From: Oscillospiraceae bacterium | GTDB lineage: Bacteria; Bacillota; Clostridia; Oscillospirales; CAG-272 | Direction of reading: 5' to 3' | Length of the DNA stretch: 56,644 bases | Assembly: GCA_015064725.1 (NCBI GenBank) | Contig: SVRQ01000011.1 | Coordinates: 1-56,644 of the forward strand | Part shown: piece by piece, positions 46,715 to 55,452 of the stretch | Numbering within the stretch: the first letter of the stretch is position 1 | How the letters are laid out: every line of letters begins with the position of its first letter | Notes under the pieces: generated by a model | Told to the model about the DNA's origin: nothing | The model's input: the letters and a program-made list of their open reading frames with translations, nothing else | Databases searched by the model: none | Made by a program: the position numbers and the translations under genes

Positions 46715-48445
46715 TTATATCTTTTCGGGGTGCTTTATGCAGATGAGTTCAAGTGCTTTGCCGAGAATGTCGCGCGTGCCGCGTGTGAGAGCGATACGAA
46801 CAGCTTTTTTATCCGCATCTTCGCACGTTGCGATGGGGCAAGCCTGGTAGAAACGGTTGAATGCGCCGCAAAGATCGAGGATGTAGCGCGTGATAACGCT
46901 GGGCTCCATACCATCGATTGCTTCCTCCACCTTTTCGGGGAAGAGGGAGAACGTCTTGATAAGATCGCGCTCCGCTTTTTCAAGCGTTTCCGCATTTTCG
47001 GGAAGAGATACGTTTGCGCTCTCACCGAGCTTGTTTATAATGCTGCAGGTTCTTGCGTAGGTGTACTGCGCGTAAGGACCTGTGTTGCCGTTAAAGTCGA
47101 GTGCGTCTTCCATAACAAAGTTGATGTCGCGCACACGGTTTGCGGCAAGATAGTAGAATACGATCGCACCGACGCCGACAGCCTCTGCCGCCTCGTCCTT
47201 ATTCTGCATATTGGGGTTCTTCTCCTCCATAATGGAGCGAACCTTGTCTATTGCAACGGCAAAGAGGTCGCGCAGGAGGATGACGTTGCCCGTTCTGGTG
47301 GCGAGCTTTTCTCCGTTTATGCTTACTGTGCCGTAGGGAACGTGGTAGAGCTTGGGGGCAAAATCATATCCCATAAGCTCAACTACCTTGAACCACTGCG
47401 CGAAGTGGAGGGACTGACCTGCGGATGTAACGTAGATGCACTTATCAAAGTTGTACGTTCTGTCGCGGTAAACAGCCGCCGCAATGTCGCGCGTGGGGTA
47501 GAGGGTGGAGCCGTCGCGCTTGAGGATGAGGCAGGGCGGCATATTATATTCGGAAAGGTCAACGATGGACGCGCCGTCATCGATCTTCATAAGGTTTTTG
47601 TTTCTGAGCACCTCTACCTGCTCCGGCATTTTATCCGTATAGAAGCTTTCGCCGTTGTAGCTGTCGAACGTGATGCCGAGCTGGTCATAGGTCGTCTTGT
47701 ATTCCGCAAGGCTGATATCGATAAACCATCTCCAAAGGGAAAGGTTTTCTTCATCGTGATGTTCGAGCTTTGTGAATTCTGCTCTTGCCTCGTCTGCAAG
47801 GGAGGGATCCTTTTCCGCTTCTTCGTGGAATTTAACGTAAAGCTCGACGAGCTTGTCGATACCGCCGTTTTCGATATCTTCGCGGCAGCCCCATTTGCGG
47901 TAAGCAACGATAAGCTTGCCGAACTGCGTGCCCCAGTCGCCGAGGTGGTTGATGCCTACGCAGTCATAACCCTGATATTCGTGAAGAAGCTTGAGAGAAT
48001 GGCCGATGACGGTCGTGCCGAGGTGGCCGATATGGAAGGGCTTCGCAACGTTGGGGGAGGAATAGTCAAGAACGACCGTCTTGCCCTTGCCCACGTTCGT
48101 TCTGCCGAAGTCCGCACCTTTTTGAGCCACGGAGGCAAGAATATTTTTTGTGAAAAAACGGGCGGATGCAAAGAAGTTGATATATCCGCCGACGATCTGC
48201 ACCTTCTCCGCACAGGAGGGAAGGTTGCCTGAAAGATGCTCGAAGATCGTTGCCGCGATCTTGGGTGGCGCGGCGCGGAGCACGCGGGAGAGCTTGAAGC
48301 AAGGGAAAGCCAAGTCGCCCATAGCGTCGTCCGGAGGGTATTCGAGCATACCGAAAATTTCTTCTTCCGAAACGGTTGCCGCGGGGTAAAGGGCGGCAAT
48401 GCTTTCCTTGAGGGAAGAAGCTACGCTGTGTTTGAATTCAGTCAT
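46715..48445 (-). CDS. argS: Arginyl-tRNA synthetase
   Basis: This encodes 576 aa, a class I synthetase. It has an N-terminal ArgRS-specific domain (DDAMGDLAFPCFKLSR), the HIGH motif in AKPFHIGHLGTT (residues 138-141), GINHLGDWGTQFGKL, the catalytic region with YPTRDIAAAVYR, and a DALRG-like C-terminal anticodon domain. The KMSKS equivalent is not obvious (GEKLATRTGNVILL), as is common in ArgRS. It charges tRNA-Arg in the cytoplasm. The leader (48446-48764 is shared with the divergent oppA-like gene) shows no T-box. Full length. Confidence 0.96.
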   Translation of the reverse strand: MTEFKHSVASSLKESIAALYPAATVSEEEIFGMLEYPPDDAMGDLAFPCFKLSRVLRAAPPKIAATIFEHLSGNLPSCAEKVQIVGGYINFFASARFFTKNILASVAQKGADFGRTNVGKGKTVVLDYSSPNVAKPFHIGHLGTTVIGHSLKLLHEYQGYDCVGINHLGDWGTQFGKLIVAYRKWGCREDIENGGIDKLVELYVKFHEEAEKDPSLADEARAEFTKLEHHDEENLSLWRWFIDISLAEYKTTYDQLGITFDSYNGESFYTDKMPEQVEVLRNKNLMKIDDGASIVDLSEYNMPPCLILKRDGSTLYPTRDIAAAVYRDRTYNFDKCIYVTSAGQSLHFAQWFKVVELMGYDFAPKLYHVPYGTVSINGEKLATRTGNVILLRDLFAVAIDKVRSIMEEKNPNMQNKDEAAEAVGVGAIVFYYLAANRVRDINFVMEDALDFNGNTGPYAQYTYARTCSIINKLGESANVSLPENAETLEKAERDLIKTFSLFPEKVEEAIDGMEPSVITRYILDLCGAFNRFYQACPIATCEDADKKAVRIALTRGTRDILGKALELICIKHPEKI

Positions 48446-48764
48446 ATTTTTCTCCGATTAGTATGTGATGTTGTGTTTAAATTACTATCATAATTTTGTA
48501 TTATACTACAAATTATTTATATGTGCAAGGCAAAAACGAGTATTTTTGTAAAAAGAAATACGAATTTTTACCCGATAGGGGGAAAATGATTGTGAAAAAT
48601 AAATAAGTTATAGCGCAGATTTAGTGGGAACTAAACAAAAATGAAATATTGTGAAAATAAGGTTTGATTTATGGGGGTAATAAGTGATATAATTATATAG
48701 ACAAATAATCGCATTATTACCGGCGCAACGGTATATAGACAAGAAACTTGGAGGGTTCGTTAAA
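48446..48764. other. AT-rich divergent gap between argS and the peptide-binding gene
   Basis: About 320 bases, AT-rich, with no gene. The right part contains the promoter at 48664-48693 for the + gene; no riboswitch or T-box features were found on either strand. Confidence 0.6.
48664..48693 (+). promoter_or_regulatory. Promoter of the peptide-binding lipoprotein
   Basis: TTGATT at 48664-48669, 18-bp spacer, TATAAT at 48688-48693, with a TG extended -10 dinucleotide at 48685-48686; the leader to the start is about 65 bases. Confidence 0.7.
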
Positions 48765-50618
48765 ATGAAGAAAATTTTATCTCTTGCTTTGGCTCTCGCA
48801 ATGTGCCTTATCTGCTTTGTAGGATGCACGCAGATAGAGGACGATGATCCCAACGGCAAAGGCGCAAAGATCGACGTTTATATGGGTACGAAGGTATATG
48901 ACCTTGATCCTGCAATTGCTTATACGGATGAGAGCACATCTAAGATCCTCAGCCTCATTTTTGAAGGCTTGATGGAAATAGATGAAAACGGTAAGCTCAG
49001 CAATGCTCTTATGAAAGAGTACGAGATTGCCGAAAATCCCAAAACGGGTGTTACCGAAATGGATATCACCATCAACGAAACGTACTGGAGCGATGGCTCT
49101 CTTGTACAGACAAACGACATTATCTACGCTTGGAAACGTATCCTTGATCCTACGTTCAATTCCCCTGCGGCTGCTATGCTTTACTGCATCAAGGGCGCTT
49201 ACGACCGTAAGATGGGTAACATCGGTGAAGACGATATAGGTATCTATTCCAGATCGAAAGATAAAATGACTATTGAGTTCGAGGACGGAGCGGATATCGA
49301 TGAATTCCTCTACAGCCTTGCAAGCCTTGCGCTTGTTCCCGTTCGTGAAACAAAGGTAAAGACATATGCTGACACTTGGTCTAAAAAGAGCAGCGACCTT
49401 TCCACAAACGGCGCATTCAAGGTTAAAAAGTTCTCCGGCAATGTGGGAGAAGAGATCATCCTTGAAAGAAGCACATATTACTACCTCTCTCAGCAGACGA
49501 ATACGGAAGCTCTCGATAAGTACGTTACACCTTATCAGATCATCTTCCATTATGCAGAGCCTCTCGATACGAGCGTAGTATATTCTCCCAATGCGGAAAC
49601 AGACATCATCTCTCTTGTAGCCGGTGAAGATCTTTTCTACGTATCCAACCTTACAGCATCGGTTCTTGACAACTTCAAGTCCTCCGATGTTAAGTATAAG
49701 GATATTGCATCCACATATTCTTACTACTTCAACACAAACTCTGCTATCGGCTCCAATGCTGTCGTAAGAAATGCTCTGTCTATTGCGCTTGACAGAACAG
49801 CTATTGCAGAAGCACTCGGTAATAAGTCCGAAGCGGCTACGGGTCTTATTCCTTCTATGATCTTCGATACAAAGAAGGGCACATCCTTCCGCAAAGAAGG
49901 CGGAGATATACTTTCCGCTTCCTCTAATATAACAGCGGCTCAGAACGCTCTTTCTGAAGCAGGCGTTAATCCCGCAGATTATGAAGAGATATACCTCTAC
50001 TACATCAAAGATACAACAAACGACAGCTACCAGTCCGCTTCTACGGAACACGGCTTTGGCTATATGAGCAAGGAAAAGACTATTGCTACATATGCAAAGC
50101 AGGCTTGGGAACAGCTTGGCTTTAAGGTAGTTCTCAAGGGCGTTACGGCAGAAGAACACGCAAAGGTTTATGCAAACGGTCAGTATGACGTTATCGGTCT
50201 TGACTACCAGATGATGTCCGCATATCCCATATATGCTCTCGCTTCCTTTGCTACTGCATACAGCGGCAGAGTTCTTGAAACGGAAACAGCTTCCGACGTA
50301 ACTTACACAGCTCTTCCTCACGTTTCCGGCTATACAAGCGAAGAATACGATGCTCTTATTGCTTCCGCTTTCGCTGCAGGTTCCCAGAAAGAAAAGGCAG
50401 AGATCCTTCATAAGGCAGAAGAGCTTCTTCTCAAGGATGCTCCCGTTGTTCCCGTAATATTCAACTCCGAGGCTTACGTTACAAGCGGTCTTTCCGATCT
50501 TGAAACGAACTTCTGGGGTGCTACGGACTTCAAGAAGGCTTACCTCAACAACTACGTTGAATACCTTGCTACAACGATCGCAACAACAAATCCCGACGAT
50601 GAAAAAACAGCAGGTTAA
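48765..50618 (+). CDS. Oligopeptide-binding lipoprotein (SBP family 5)
   Basis: This encodes 617 aa with a lipoprotein signal peptide (lipobox CFVGC, Cys about residue 21) and a family-5 solute-binding protein, as in OppA: DLDPAIAYTDESTSKI, LIFEGLMEIDENGKL, TYWSDGSLVQTNDIIYAWKR and RNALSIALDRTAIAEAL. It is anchored outside and captures peptides or similar ligands for an ABC transporter. No permease or ATPase gene is adjacent, so it must work with components encoded elsewhere. Codon use is strongly biased (ATC, CTC, TAC-rich), suggesting high expression. A TTGGAGGGTTCG ribosome binding site precedes the start. Confidence 0.94.
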   Translation: MKKILSLALALAMCLICFVGCTQIEDDDPNGKGAKIDVYMGTKVYDLDPAIAYTDESTSKILSLIFEGLMEIDENGKLSNALMKEYEIAENPKTGVTEMDITINETYWSDGSLVQTNDIIYAWKRILDPTFNSPAAAMLYCIKGAYDRKMGNIGEDDIGIYSRSKDKMTIEFEDGADIDEFLYSLASLALVPVRETKVKTYADTWSKKSSDLSTNGAFKVKKFSGNVGEEIILERSTYYYLSQQTNTEALDKYVTPYQIIFHYAEPLDTSVVYSPNAETDIISLVAGEDLFYVSNLTASVLDNFKSSDVKYKDIASTYSYYFNTNSAIGSNAVVRNALSIALDRTAIAEALGNKSEAATGLIPSMIFDTKKGTSFRKEGGDILSASSNITAAQNALSEAGVNPADYEEIYLYYIKDTTNDSYQSASTEHGFGYMSKEKTIATYAKQAWEQLGFKVVLKGVTAEEHAKVYANGQYDVIGLDYQMMSAYPIYALASFATAYSGRVLETETASDVTYTALPHVSGYTSEEYDALIASAFAAGSQKEKAEILHKAEELLLKDAPVVPVIFNSEAYVTSGLSDLETNFWGATDFKKAYLNNYVEYLATTIATTNPDDEKTAG

Positions 50619-50630
50619 CTGAACAGTATA

Positions 50631-50662
50631 AAAAACTTCCCTTGGAAAAAGGGAAGTTTTTT
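50631..50662 (+). terminator. Terminator of the peptide-binding gene
   Basis: AAAAACTTCCC, nine-base loop, GGGAAGTTTTT with a T-run. Confidence 0.9.
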
Positions 50663-50710
50663 CGTTTTTCTTAAGAAATTGTAAACAATTTTCGGAGTCG
50701 TTTTATAAGA

Positions 50711-50738
50711 TTGACAAAGTTTTCTTATTTGATATAAT
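50711..50738 (+). promoter_or_regulatory. Promoter of the beta-lactamase-fold gene
   Basis: TTGACA at 50711-50716 and TATAAT at 50733-50738, spacer 16 bp. Confidence 0.85.
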
Positions 50739-50787
50739 TATAATAACAGCAGTATATAATTTATATATAAGGAACAGGAGGAATATT

Positions 50788-52545
50788 ATGAATCTTAACG
50801 TCGTAAACCGCTTGGCGACGCACGTAACGAATTTTATGGATTCCAAGCGCGCTACCGTTCCGATAATTGAAACACTGCCGCAGAAGCCTGAGATAGAGAT
50901 AACAGGCACAAAAAACGCATTTGAGCGTGTTGCCCCGGAGGAGATGGGCATCCCTTCGGCTCTTATACGGGAATATATAGAAAAGATCGTTGCGGATAAA
51001 AGCCTTAATATGCACAATATTATGATACTGCGCGGAAACAAGGTGATATTTGAATGCAGCTTCGGCGGACAGGATATAACCGTACCCAAGATGACGTTTT
51101 CCGCCTGCAAGAGCATTACCTCCATTGCCATAGGTATGCTTATCGATGAAGGCAAGCTCTCTCTTTCGGATCGCGCTGCGGATATTTTCGAGGACAGGAT
51201 AGGCGTTATAGATAAGCTGCGGACATCCGATATAACCGTGCGCGATCTGCTTACTATGCAGACAGGTATCGTTTTTAACGAGGCGGAATCCTTTGCAAGC
51301 ACGAATTGGATAAAGAGCTTTTTCTCCTCCGCTTCGAACGCAAAGCCGGGCGCGGAATTTTCCTATAACAGCCTGAATACGTATATCCTTTCCGCGATAG
51401 TTTACAAAAAAAGCGGAAAGCATTTGACCGAATATTTAAAAGAACGCCTTTTCGAGCCGCTGGGAATTGCGGACATAGCTTGGGAGAAATGCCCGATGGG
51501 GATCGAAAAGGGCGGTTGGGGATTATATATACGTCCCGAGGATATGGCAAAGATAGGCGTTCTTGCGCTGAACGGCGGCGTTTGGAACGGCAAACGCCTT
51601 ATTTCAAAAGAATATCTTGACGATGCGGTAACTGCTCACGCAAAGGTTCCTCTTGATGCGGGGGCTTTCAACTACGGCTATCAGATATGGGTGGGCAGAG
51701 ATACGGATACGTTCCTGTTTAACGGAATGCTGGGACAGAACGTGCTTTGCTTTAAAAATAACGGTCTGATAATAGTTTCAAATGCAGGAAACGGGGAGCT
51801 TTTCCAGCAGAGCAATTATTACGATATCACTCTCAGTACATTCGGAGGCTTTTTCACAGAAAAAATACCGCAGGATAAGATAGAGCAGATGAAACTTGCA
51901 AGACTTAAAAAAACGCTTGTTTTCGGCGGCGGAAGGACTCGGCTTGAAAACAAAGCAAAGGTCTTTGCGGCTCTTGAAAATCTTTTTTACGGCACTTTCG
52001 ATGCGGACGATGCGGATGCCGCTTCATTCGGTCTTATGCCCGCCATACTTCAGGTCTCGCAGAATAATTATACGAATGGAACGAACAGTATAAGATTTTC
52101 ACTCGATAGACAGGCGTGTGCGGTCAATATCTCGTTTGAGGAAAAAGACCGAACACATATCTTCCGCGCAGGTCTTGTCTGCGGCGAAAAAACGGAGCTT
52201 TCTTTCCACGGGGAAAAGTTTACCGTTTGCGCTTTTGCAAGATATGCGCAAGACGAGGATATGCGTCCCGTGCTTATTGTGAGGATAGATTTTATAGAAA
52301 CGCCTTGCTCCCGCATTATGAAATTCTTTTTCGAGGATAACGGGATGGTCTGTGTTGCTACGGAGGATCCCGGCGCGGAATTCGTTGCAAAAAGTGCAAA
52401 CGATATTCTCGGAGAGGTTTTGGACAATAAATTTGTGGCGCTTATCGCAAGCAAGCTTGACGGAGATTATTTTTTGTATAAATTTGAAAAGATTATGACA
52501 CCGCATATTCATTTTGTAAGAAAAGCGGTAGTTTCCGGAGATTAG
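50788..52545 (+). CDS. Class C beta-lactamase-fold serine hydrolase
   Basis: This encodes 585 aa without a signal peptide. Residues about 45-360 form a beta-lactamase/penicillin-binding-protein fold: S-x-x-K in TFSACKSITS (Ser 105, Lys 108), Y-x-N-like FSYNSLNTY (about 192), and W-x-G-x-x-x-R-P-E-D around GWGLYIRPEDMAKIG. The last 220 residues are an additional domain with two strand-rich halves (ILQVSQNNYTNGTNSIRFSL, RPVLIVRIDFIETPCSR), usual for family members annotated as serine hydrolases or esterases. It is probably a cytoplasmic hydrolase of an unknown ester or peptide substrate, not a resistance lactamase. Own promoter; an AGGAGGAAT site precedes the start. Confidence 0.9.
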   Translation: MNLNVVNRLATHVTNFMDSKRATVPIIETLPQKPEIEITGTKNAFERVAPEEMGIPSALIREYIEKIVADKSLNMHNIMILRGNKVIFECSFGGQDITVPKMTFSACKSITSIAIGMLIDEGKLSLSDRAADIFEDRIGVIDKLRTSDITVRDLLTMQTGIVFNEAESFASTNWIKSFFSSASNAKPGAEFSYNSLNTYILSAIVYKKSGKHLTEYLKERLFEPLGIADIAWEKCPMGIEKGGWGLYIRPEDMAKIGVLALNGGVWNGKRLISKEYLDDAVTAHAKVPLDAGAFNYGYQIWVGRDTDTFLFNGMLGQNVLCFKNNGLIIVSNAGNGELFQQSNYYDITLSTFGGFFTEKIPQDKIEQMKLARLKKTLVFGGGRTRLENKAKVFAALENLFYGTFDADDADAASFGLMPAILQVSQNNYTNGTNSIRFSLDRQACAVNISFEEKDRTHIFRAGLVCGEKTELSFHGEKFTVCAFARYAQDEDMRPVLIVRIDFIETPCSRIMKFFFEDNGMVCVATEDPGAEFVAKSANDILGEVLDNKFVALIASKLDGDYFLYKFEKIMTPHIHFVRKAVVSGD

Positions 52546-52554
52546 AATGTTTTT

Positions 52555-52585
52555 GCGTGAGGGTGTTTTCGCCCTCACGCTTTGC
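52555..52585 (+). terminator. Terminator of the beta-lactamase-fold gene
   Basis: GCGTGAGGG, loop TGTTTTCG, CCCTCACGC, then TTTGCTTTT. Confidence 0.75.
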
Positions 52586-52628
52586 TTTTGTAAAGCAAAA
52601 AAATCTTTGAAAAAAATTAAAAAAACTA

Positions 52629-52657
52629 TTGACAAACAGACTATATGATGGTAAAGT
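52629..52657 (+). promoter_or_regulatory. Promoter of the feo operon
   Basis: TTGACA at 52629-52634 and TAAAGT at 52652-52657, spacer 17 bp. The operator palindrome at 52668-52683 lies over the predicted transcription start. Confidence 0.7.
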
Positions 52658-52667
52658 ATTTATGTGA

Positions 52668-52715
52668 GTTAGCAAGGACTAACTTTTTGTGTGTTGCCTA
52701 GTTAGCATATGCTAA
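52668..52715 (+). promoter_or_regulatory. Predicted iron-repressor operators upstream of feoA
   Basis: Two palindromes: GTTAG-caagga-CTAAC (52668-52683) and TTAGCATATGCTAA (52702-52715). Both carry the TTAG/CTAA half sites seen in DtxR/IdeR-family iron or manganese boxes, so iron-dependent repression of the operon is likely. The repressor gene is not in this window. Confidence 0.6.
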
Positions 52716-52746
52716 TTGGACGTAATGATAAATATGAGGTGATAAT

Positions 52747-52962
52747 ATGGATCTGAATAATGCTCAGCTTGGCAAGGAATACGTTATTCAAAATATTGAA
52801 ACGGACGATGAAGAGCTTGATACGTTTTTGTTTTCACTCGGCTGCTACAGCGGGGAAAAAATAACCGTTGTTTCCAGAAGAAAAAGCGGATGCGTTGTTG
52901 CCATCAAGGATGCAAGATACAGCATAGATGCGCAGCTTGCGGCGGCAATAACAGTAAAATAA
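52747..52962 (+). CDS. feoA: FeoA family ferrous iron transport protein
   Basis: This encodes 71 aa, a single SH3-like FeoA domain: LNNAQLGKEYVIQNIE, then LFSLGCYSGEKITVVSRR and a closing AIKDARYSIDAQLAAAITVK. FeoA is cytoplasmic and is thought to modulate the FeoB GTPase. It is 43 bases upstream of feoB, with TGAGGTGATAAT before its start and the iron-box-like operators in its leader. Length is normal for FeoA. Confidence 0.92.
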   Translation: MDLNNAQLGKEYVIQNIETDDEELDTFLFSLGCYSGEKITVVSRRKSGCVVAIKDARYSIDAQLAAAITVK

Positions 52963-53005
52963 CGAATTTTTTTAAAATTTATATCATAAATTTGGAGGAC
53001 AAACA

Positions 53006-55063
53006 ATGAGAATTGCCTTGGCAGGTAACCCCAACAGCGGCAAGACTACGATGTATAATGCGCTTACGGGCAGTAACGAAAAGGTCGGCAACTGGGCGGG
53101 CGTTACCGTTGAAAAGAAAACACACACGATCAAAAAGAGCTTCTGCAACGCGGAAGAGGAGCTCATTGCGGTCGATCTTCCCGGTGCATATTCTATGTCG
53201 CCATTCACATCCGAGGAAAGCATAACGAGCGCTTACGTAAAAAACGAAAGACCTGATGTTATCATAAATATAGTTGACGCAACTAATCTGAGCAGAAGCT
53301 TGTTTTTCACAACACAGCTTTTGGAACTCGGCGTGCCTGTGGTCGTTGCGCTTAACAAAGCGGATATAAACAAGAAAAAGGAAACGGTCATAGACTCAAA
53401 GGTATTGGCGCAAAAGCTTGGCTGCCCCGTTGTGGATACGGCATCCACGAACGGCTTCGGACTTGAAAAGCTCGTTAAGACGGCGGTTGCCTTAAATGGG
53501 AAAAAACAGCGCGCGCCCTATATTCAGGGCAATATCGATCTTTCTGATAAGGCGGCGGTAGAGGCGGAGGACAGAAAACGCTTTGAATTTGTAAAAAAGA
53601 TCGTTTCCTCCGTTGAAACGCGCAAGATACGTACAAAGGACAGAAACGTTCACGATAAGATAGACGCTCTTATTACAAACAAATGGCTTGGTATTCCGAT
53701 CTTTGCGCTTGTTATGTGGCTTGTGTTCTGGATATCACAGTCCGGTCCCGGTGTGTGGATAGCGGAGGGCTATGAATTTGAAAACGGCACGTCAATTCCC
53801 GGACTTGTAACTCTTATTGATATGTTCGGGGCGTGGGTGGATGGACTTCTTACGGGTGCGAACGATTTTCTTCGCTCCGCTGTTGTTGACGGTATCATAG
53901 GCGGTGTCGGCGCGGTAGTGGGATTTTTGCCGCTTGTAATGGTAATGTACTTTCTCATCGCGCTTCTCGAGGATTGCGGCTATATGGCTCGCGCATCCGT
54001 TGTACTTGATCCCATCTTCAAAAAGGTCGGCCTTTCCGGTAAATCCGTAATTCCTTTCGTTATCGGTACGGGCTGTTCCATTCCCGGCGTTATGGCTTGC
54101 CGTACCATCAAAAACGAGCGTGAGCGCAGAGCAACGGCAATGCTTGCTCCGTTTATGCCCTGCGGCGCGAAGCTTCCCGTTATATCTCTTTTCGCGGGCG
54201 CATTTTTCCGCGAAAGCTCTTGGGTGGCGCCGTTGATGTATTTTGTGGGGATCGTGCTTATCCTCGTTTGCGCGGTGCTCGTAAACGCCATTACGGGAAA
54301 CAGAGCAAAGAGATCTTACTTTATTATCGAACTTCCTGAGTATAAAGCGCCGAGCCTTCTGCGCGCTCTCGGATCTATGTGCCAGCGCGGCTGGTCTTAC
54401 ATAGTAAAGGCGGGTACTATAATTCTTGTCTGCAACTTTGTTGTTCACGTAATGCAGACGTTCGGTTGGAATTTCCGCCCTGTTGAAAACGCGGGGGATT
54501 CCATCCTTGCAACTATAGCAACACCCTTTGCGTATATCTTTGCTCCCGTTGTCGGCGTTGTTGCTTGGCAGCTTGCTGCGGCGGCTATCACGGGTTTTAT
54601 CGCAAAAGAAAACGTTGTCGGCACTCTTGCCGTATGCTTTGTCGGACTTCAGAACCTTATCGATACGGATGCGCTTGAACTTATGGAGGGCGCGGGTGCA
54701 GAGGCTGCGGGAATTTTGGCAATAACAAAGGTTGCTGCTCTTGCATACCTTATGTTCAACCTCTTTACGCCTCCTTGCTTTGCTGCTATCGGTGCTATGA
54801 ATGCCGAAATGAAGAGCGCCAAATGGCTCTGGGCGGCACTCGGCTTCCAATTCGGTGTCGGATATTCCATCAGTTTCCTTGTATTTTTCTTCGGAAGCCT
54901 CTTTACGGGTGCATCGTTGGGCGAGGCTTGGATGCTCGTTCTCGGTTGGGGCGTGGTTATTGCGTTCGCGGCAATACTTGTGTTCCTTGTAATAAGACAA
55001 AACAATAAAGTGAAAGCTGAAATGGCGCGCAAAGCCGCTTCCAAGGCTTGCGCCAATGCTTAA
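53006..55063 (+). CDS. feoB: Ferrous iron transporter FeoB
   Basis: This encodes 685 aa. The N-terminal GTPase domain carries G1 GNPNSGKTT (residues 7-15), G2 NWAGVTVEKK, G3 DLPGAYSM and G4 NKAD. A helical spacer follows, then a membrane part with about eight to ten helices and the two FeoB gate motifs (YMARASVVLDPIF..., GTGCSIPGVMACRT, PCGAKLPVISLFAG). It imports Fe2+ across the cytoplasmic membrane, typically under anoxic, iron-limited conditions. The gene overlaps or abuts a Cys-rich small membrane protein. A TTGGAGGACAAAC site precedes the start. Confidence 0.97.
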   Translation: MRIALAGNPNSGKTTMYNALTGSNEKVGNWAGVTVEKKTHTIKKSFCNAEEELIAVDLPGAYSMSPFTSEESITSAYVKNERPDVIINIVDATNLSRSLFFTTQLLELGVPVVVALNKADINKKKETVIDSKVLAQKLGCPVVDTASTNGFGLEKLVKTAVALNGKKQRAPYIQGNIDLSDKAAVEAEDRKRFEFVKKIVSSVETRKIRTKDRNVHDKIDALITNKWLGIPIFALVMWLVFWISQSGPGVWIAEGYEFENGTSIPGLVTLIDMFGAWVDGLLTGANDFLRSAVVDGIIGGVGAVVGFLPLVMVMYFLIALLEDCGYMARASVVLDPIFKKVGLSGKSVIPFVIGTGCSIPGVMACRTIKNERERRATAMLAPFMPCGAKLPVISLFAGAFFRESSWVAPLMYFVGIVLILVCAVLVNAITGNRAKRSYFIIELPEYKAPSLLRALGSMCQRGWSYIVKAGTIILVCNFVVHVMQTFGWNFRPVENAGDSILATIATPFAYIFAPVVGVVAWQLAAAAITGFIAKENVVGTLAVCFVGLQNLIDTDALELMEGAGAEAAGILAITKVAALAYLMFNLFTPPCFAAIGAMNAEMKSAKWLWAALGFQFGVGYSISFLVFFFGSLFTGASLGEAWMLVLGWGVVIAFAAILVFLVIRQNNKVKAEMARKAASKACANA

Positions 55064-55235
55064 TCGGACTATGATCAAAAATATTATTATAATAGCCGTT
55101 ATCGCGCTTATAGTCGGCGGAGCTCTCGCCTATATAATCAAAGCAAAGAAAAGCGGCAAAAAGTGTATAGGATGCCCCTACGGCGACTCCTGCAAGGGCT
55201 CCTGCTGCTCGTGCGAGAAAGAAGAAGAAAAATAA
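55056..55235 (+). CDS. FeoB-associated Cys-rich membrane protein
   Basis: This is a short gene encoding 59 aa (54 if the second ATG at 55071 is used). One membrane helix (IIIIAVIALIVGGALAYII) is followed by a basic linker and a Cys cluster KCIGCPYGDSCKGSCCSCEK with six Cys and an acidic Lys/Glu tail. This matches the small Cys-rich partner often found after feoB in Firmicutes, thought to aid iron handling at the membrane. The first ATG overlaps the feoB end by 8 nt with CCAAGG in front, which favours 55056; the 55071 start has no good site but gives the more usual N-terminus. Too short for standard gene length cut-offs. Confidence 0.85.
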   Translation: MLNRTMIKNIIIIAVIALIVGGALAYIIKAKKSGKKCIGCPYGDSCKGSCCSCEKEEEK

Positions 55236-55344
55236 AGAGTATATAATTTTTGTAAAGACTTCCCGATGCTTGTGCATAGGGGAGTTTTTGCAATATATGT
55301 ATTAAATTTTCGCAAGCTTTATTGATATTTTGCGGATAATTTAA

Positions 55345-55373
55345 TTGACTTTGCCGTTTTTATGTGTTATCAT
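55345..55373 (+). promoter_or_regulatory. Promoter of the cohesin-like secreted gene
   Basis: TTGACT at 55345-55350, 17-bp spacer, TATCAT at 55368-55373. A TTGCAGC/GCTGCAA hairpin lies in the leader at about 55400-55420. Confidence 0.6.
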
Positions 55374-55452
55374 AAAAATGTATAATATTGAATAATAATT
55401 GCAGCGTAAAAAGCTGCAATTGCTGTTTAATACATAAAAAGGAGAAAGCATA

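Noticed and set aside
46601-48232. Long open frame antisense to argS
   Set aside because: Shadow of argS; no family resemblance.
48446-48764. T-box or other riboswitch upstream of argS
   Set aside because: No T-box core or specifier structure could be found on the minus strand.
48777-50411. Long open frame antisense to the peptide-binding protein
   Set aside because: Shadow of a conserved gene with strong codon bias on the other strand.
53792-55078. Long open frame antisense to feoB
   Set aside because: Shadow; Arg/Lys/His-rich translation typical of antisense frames.
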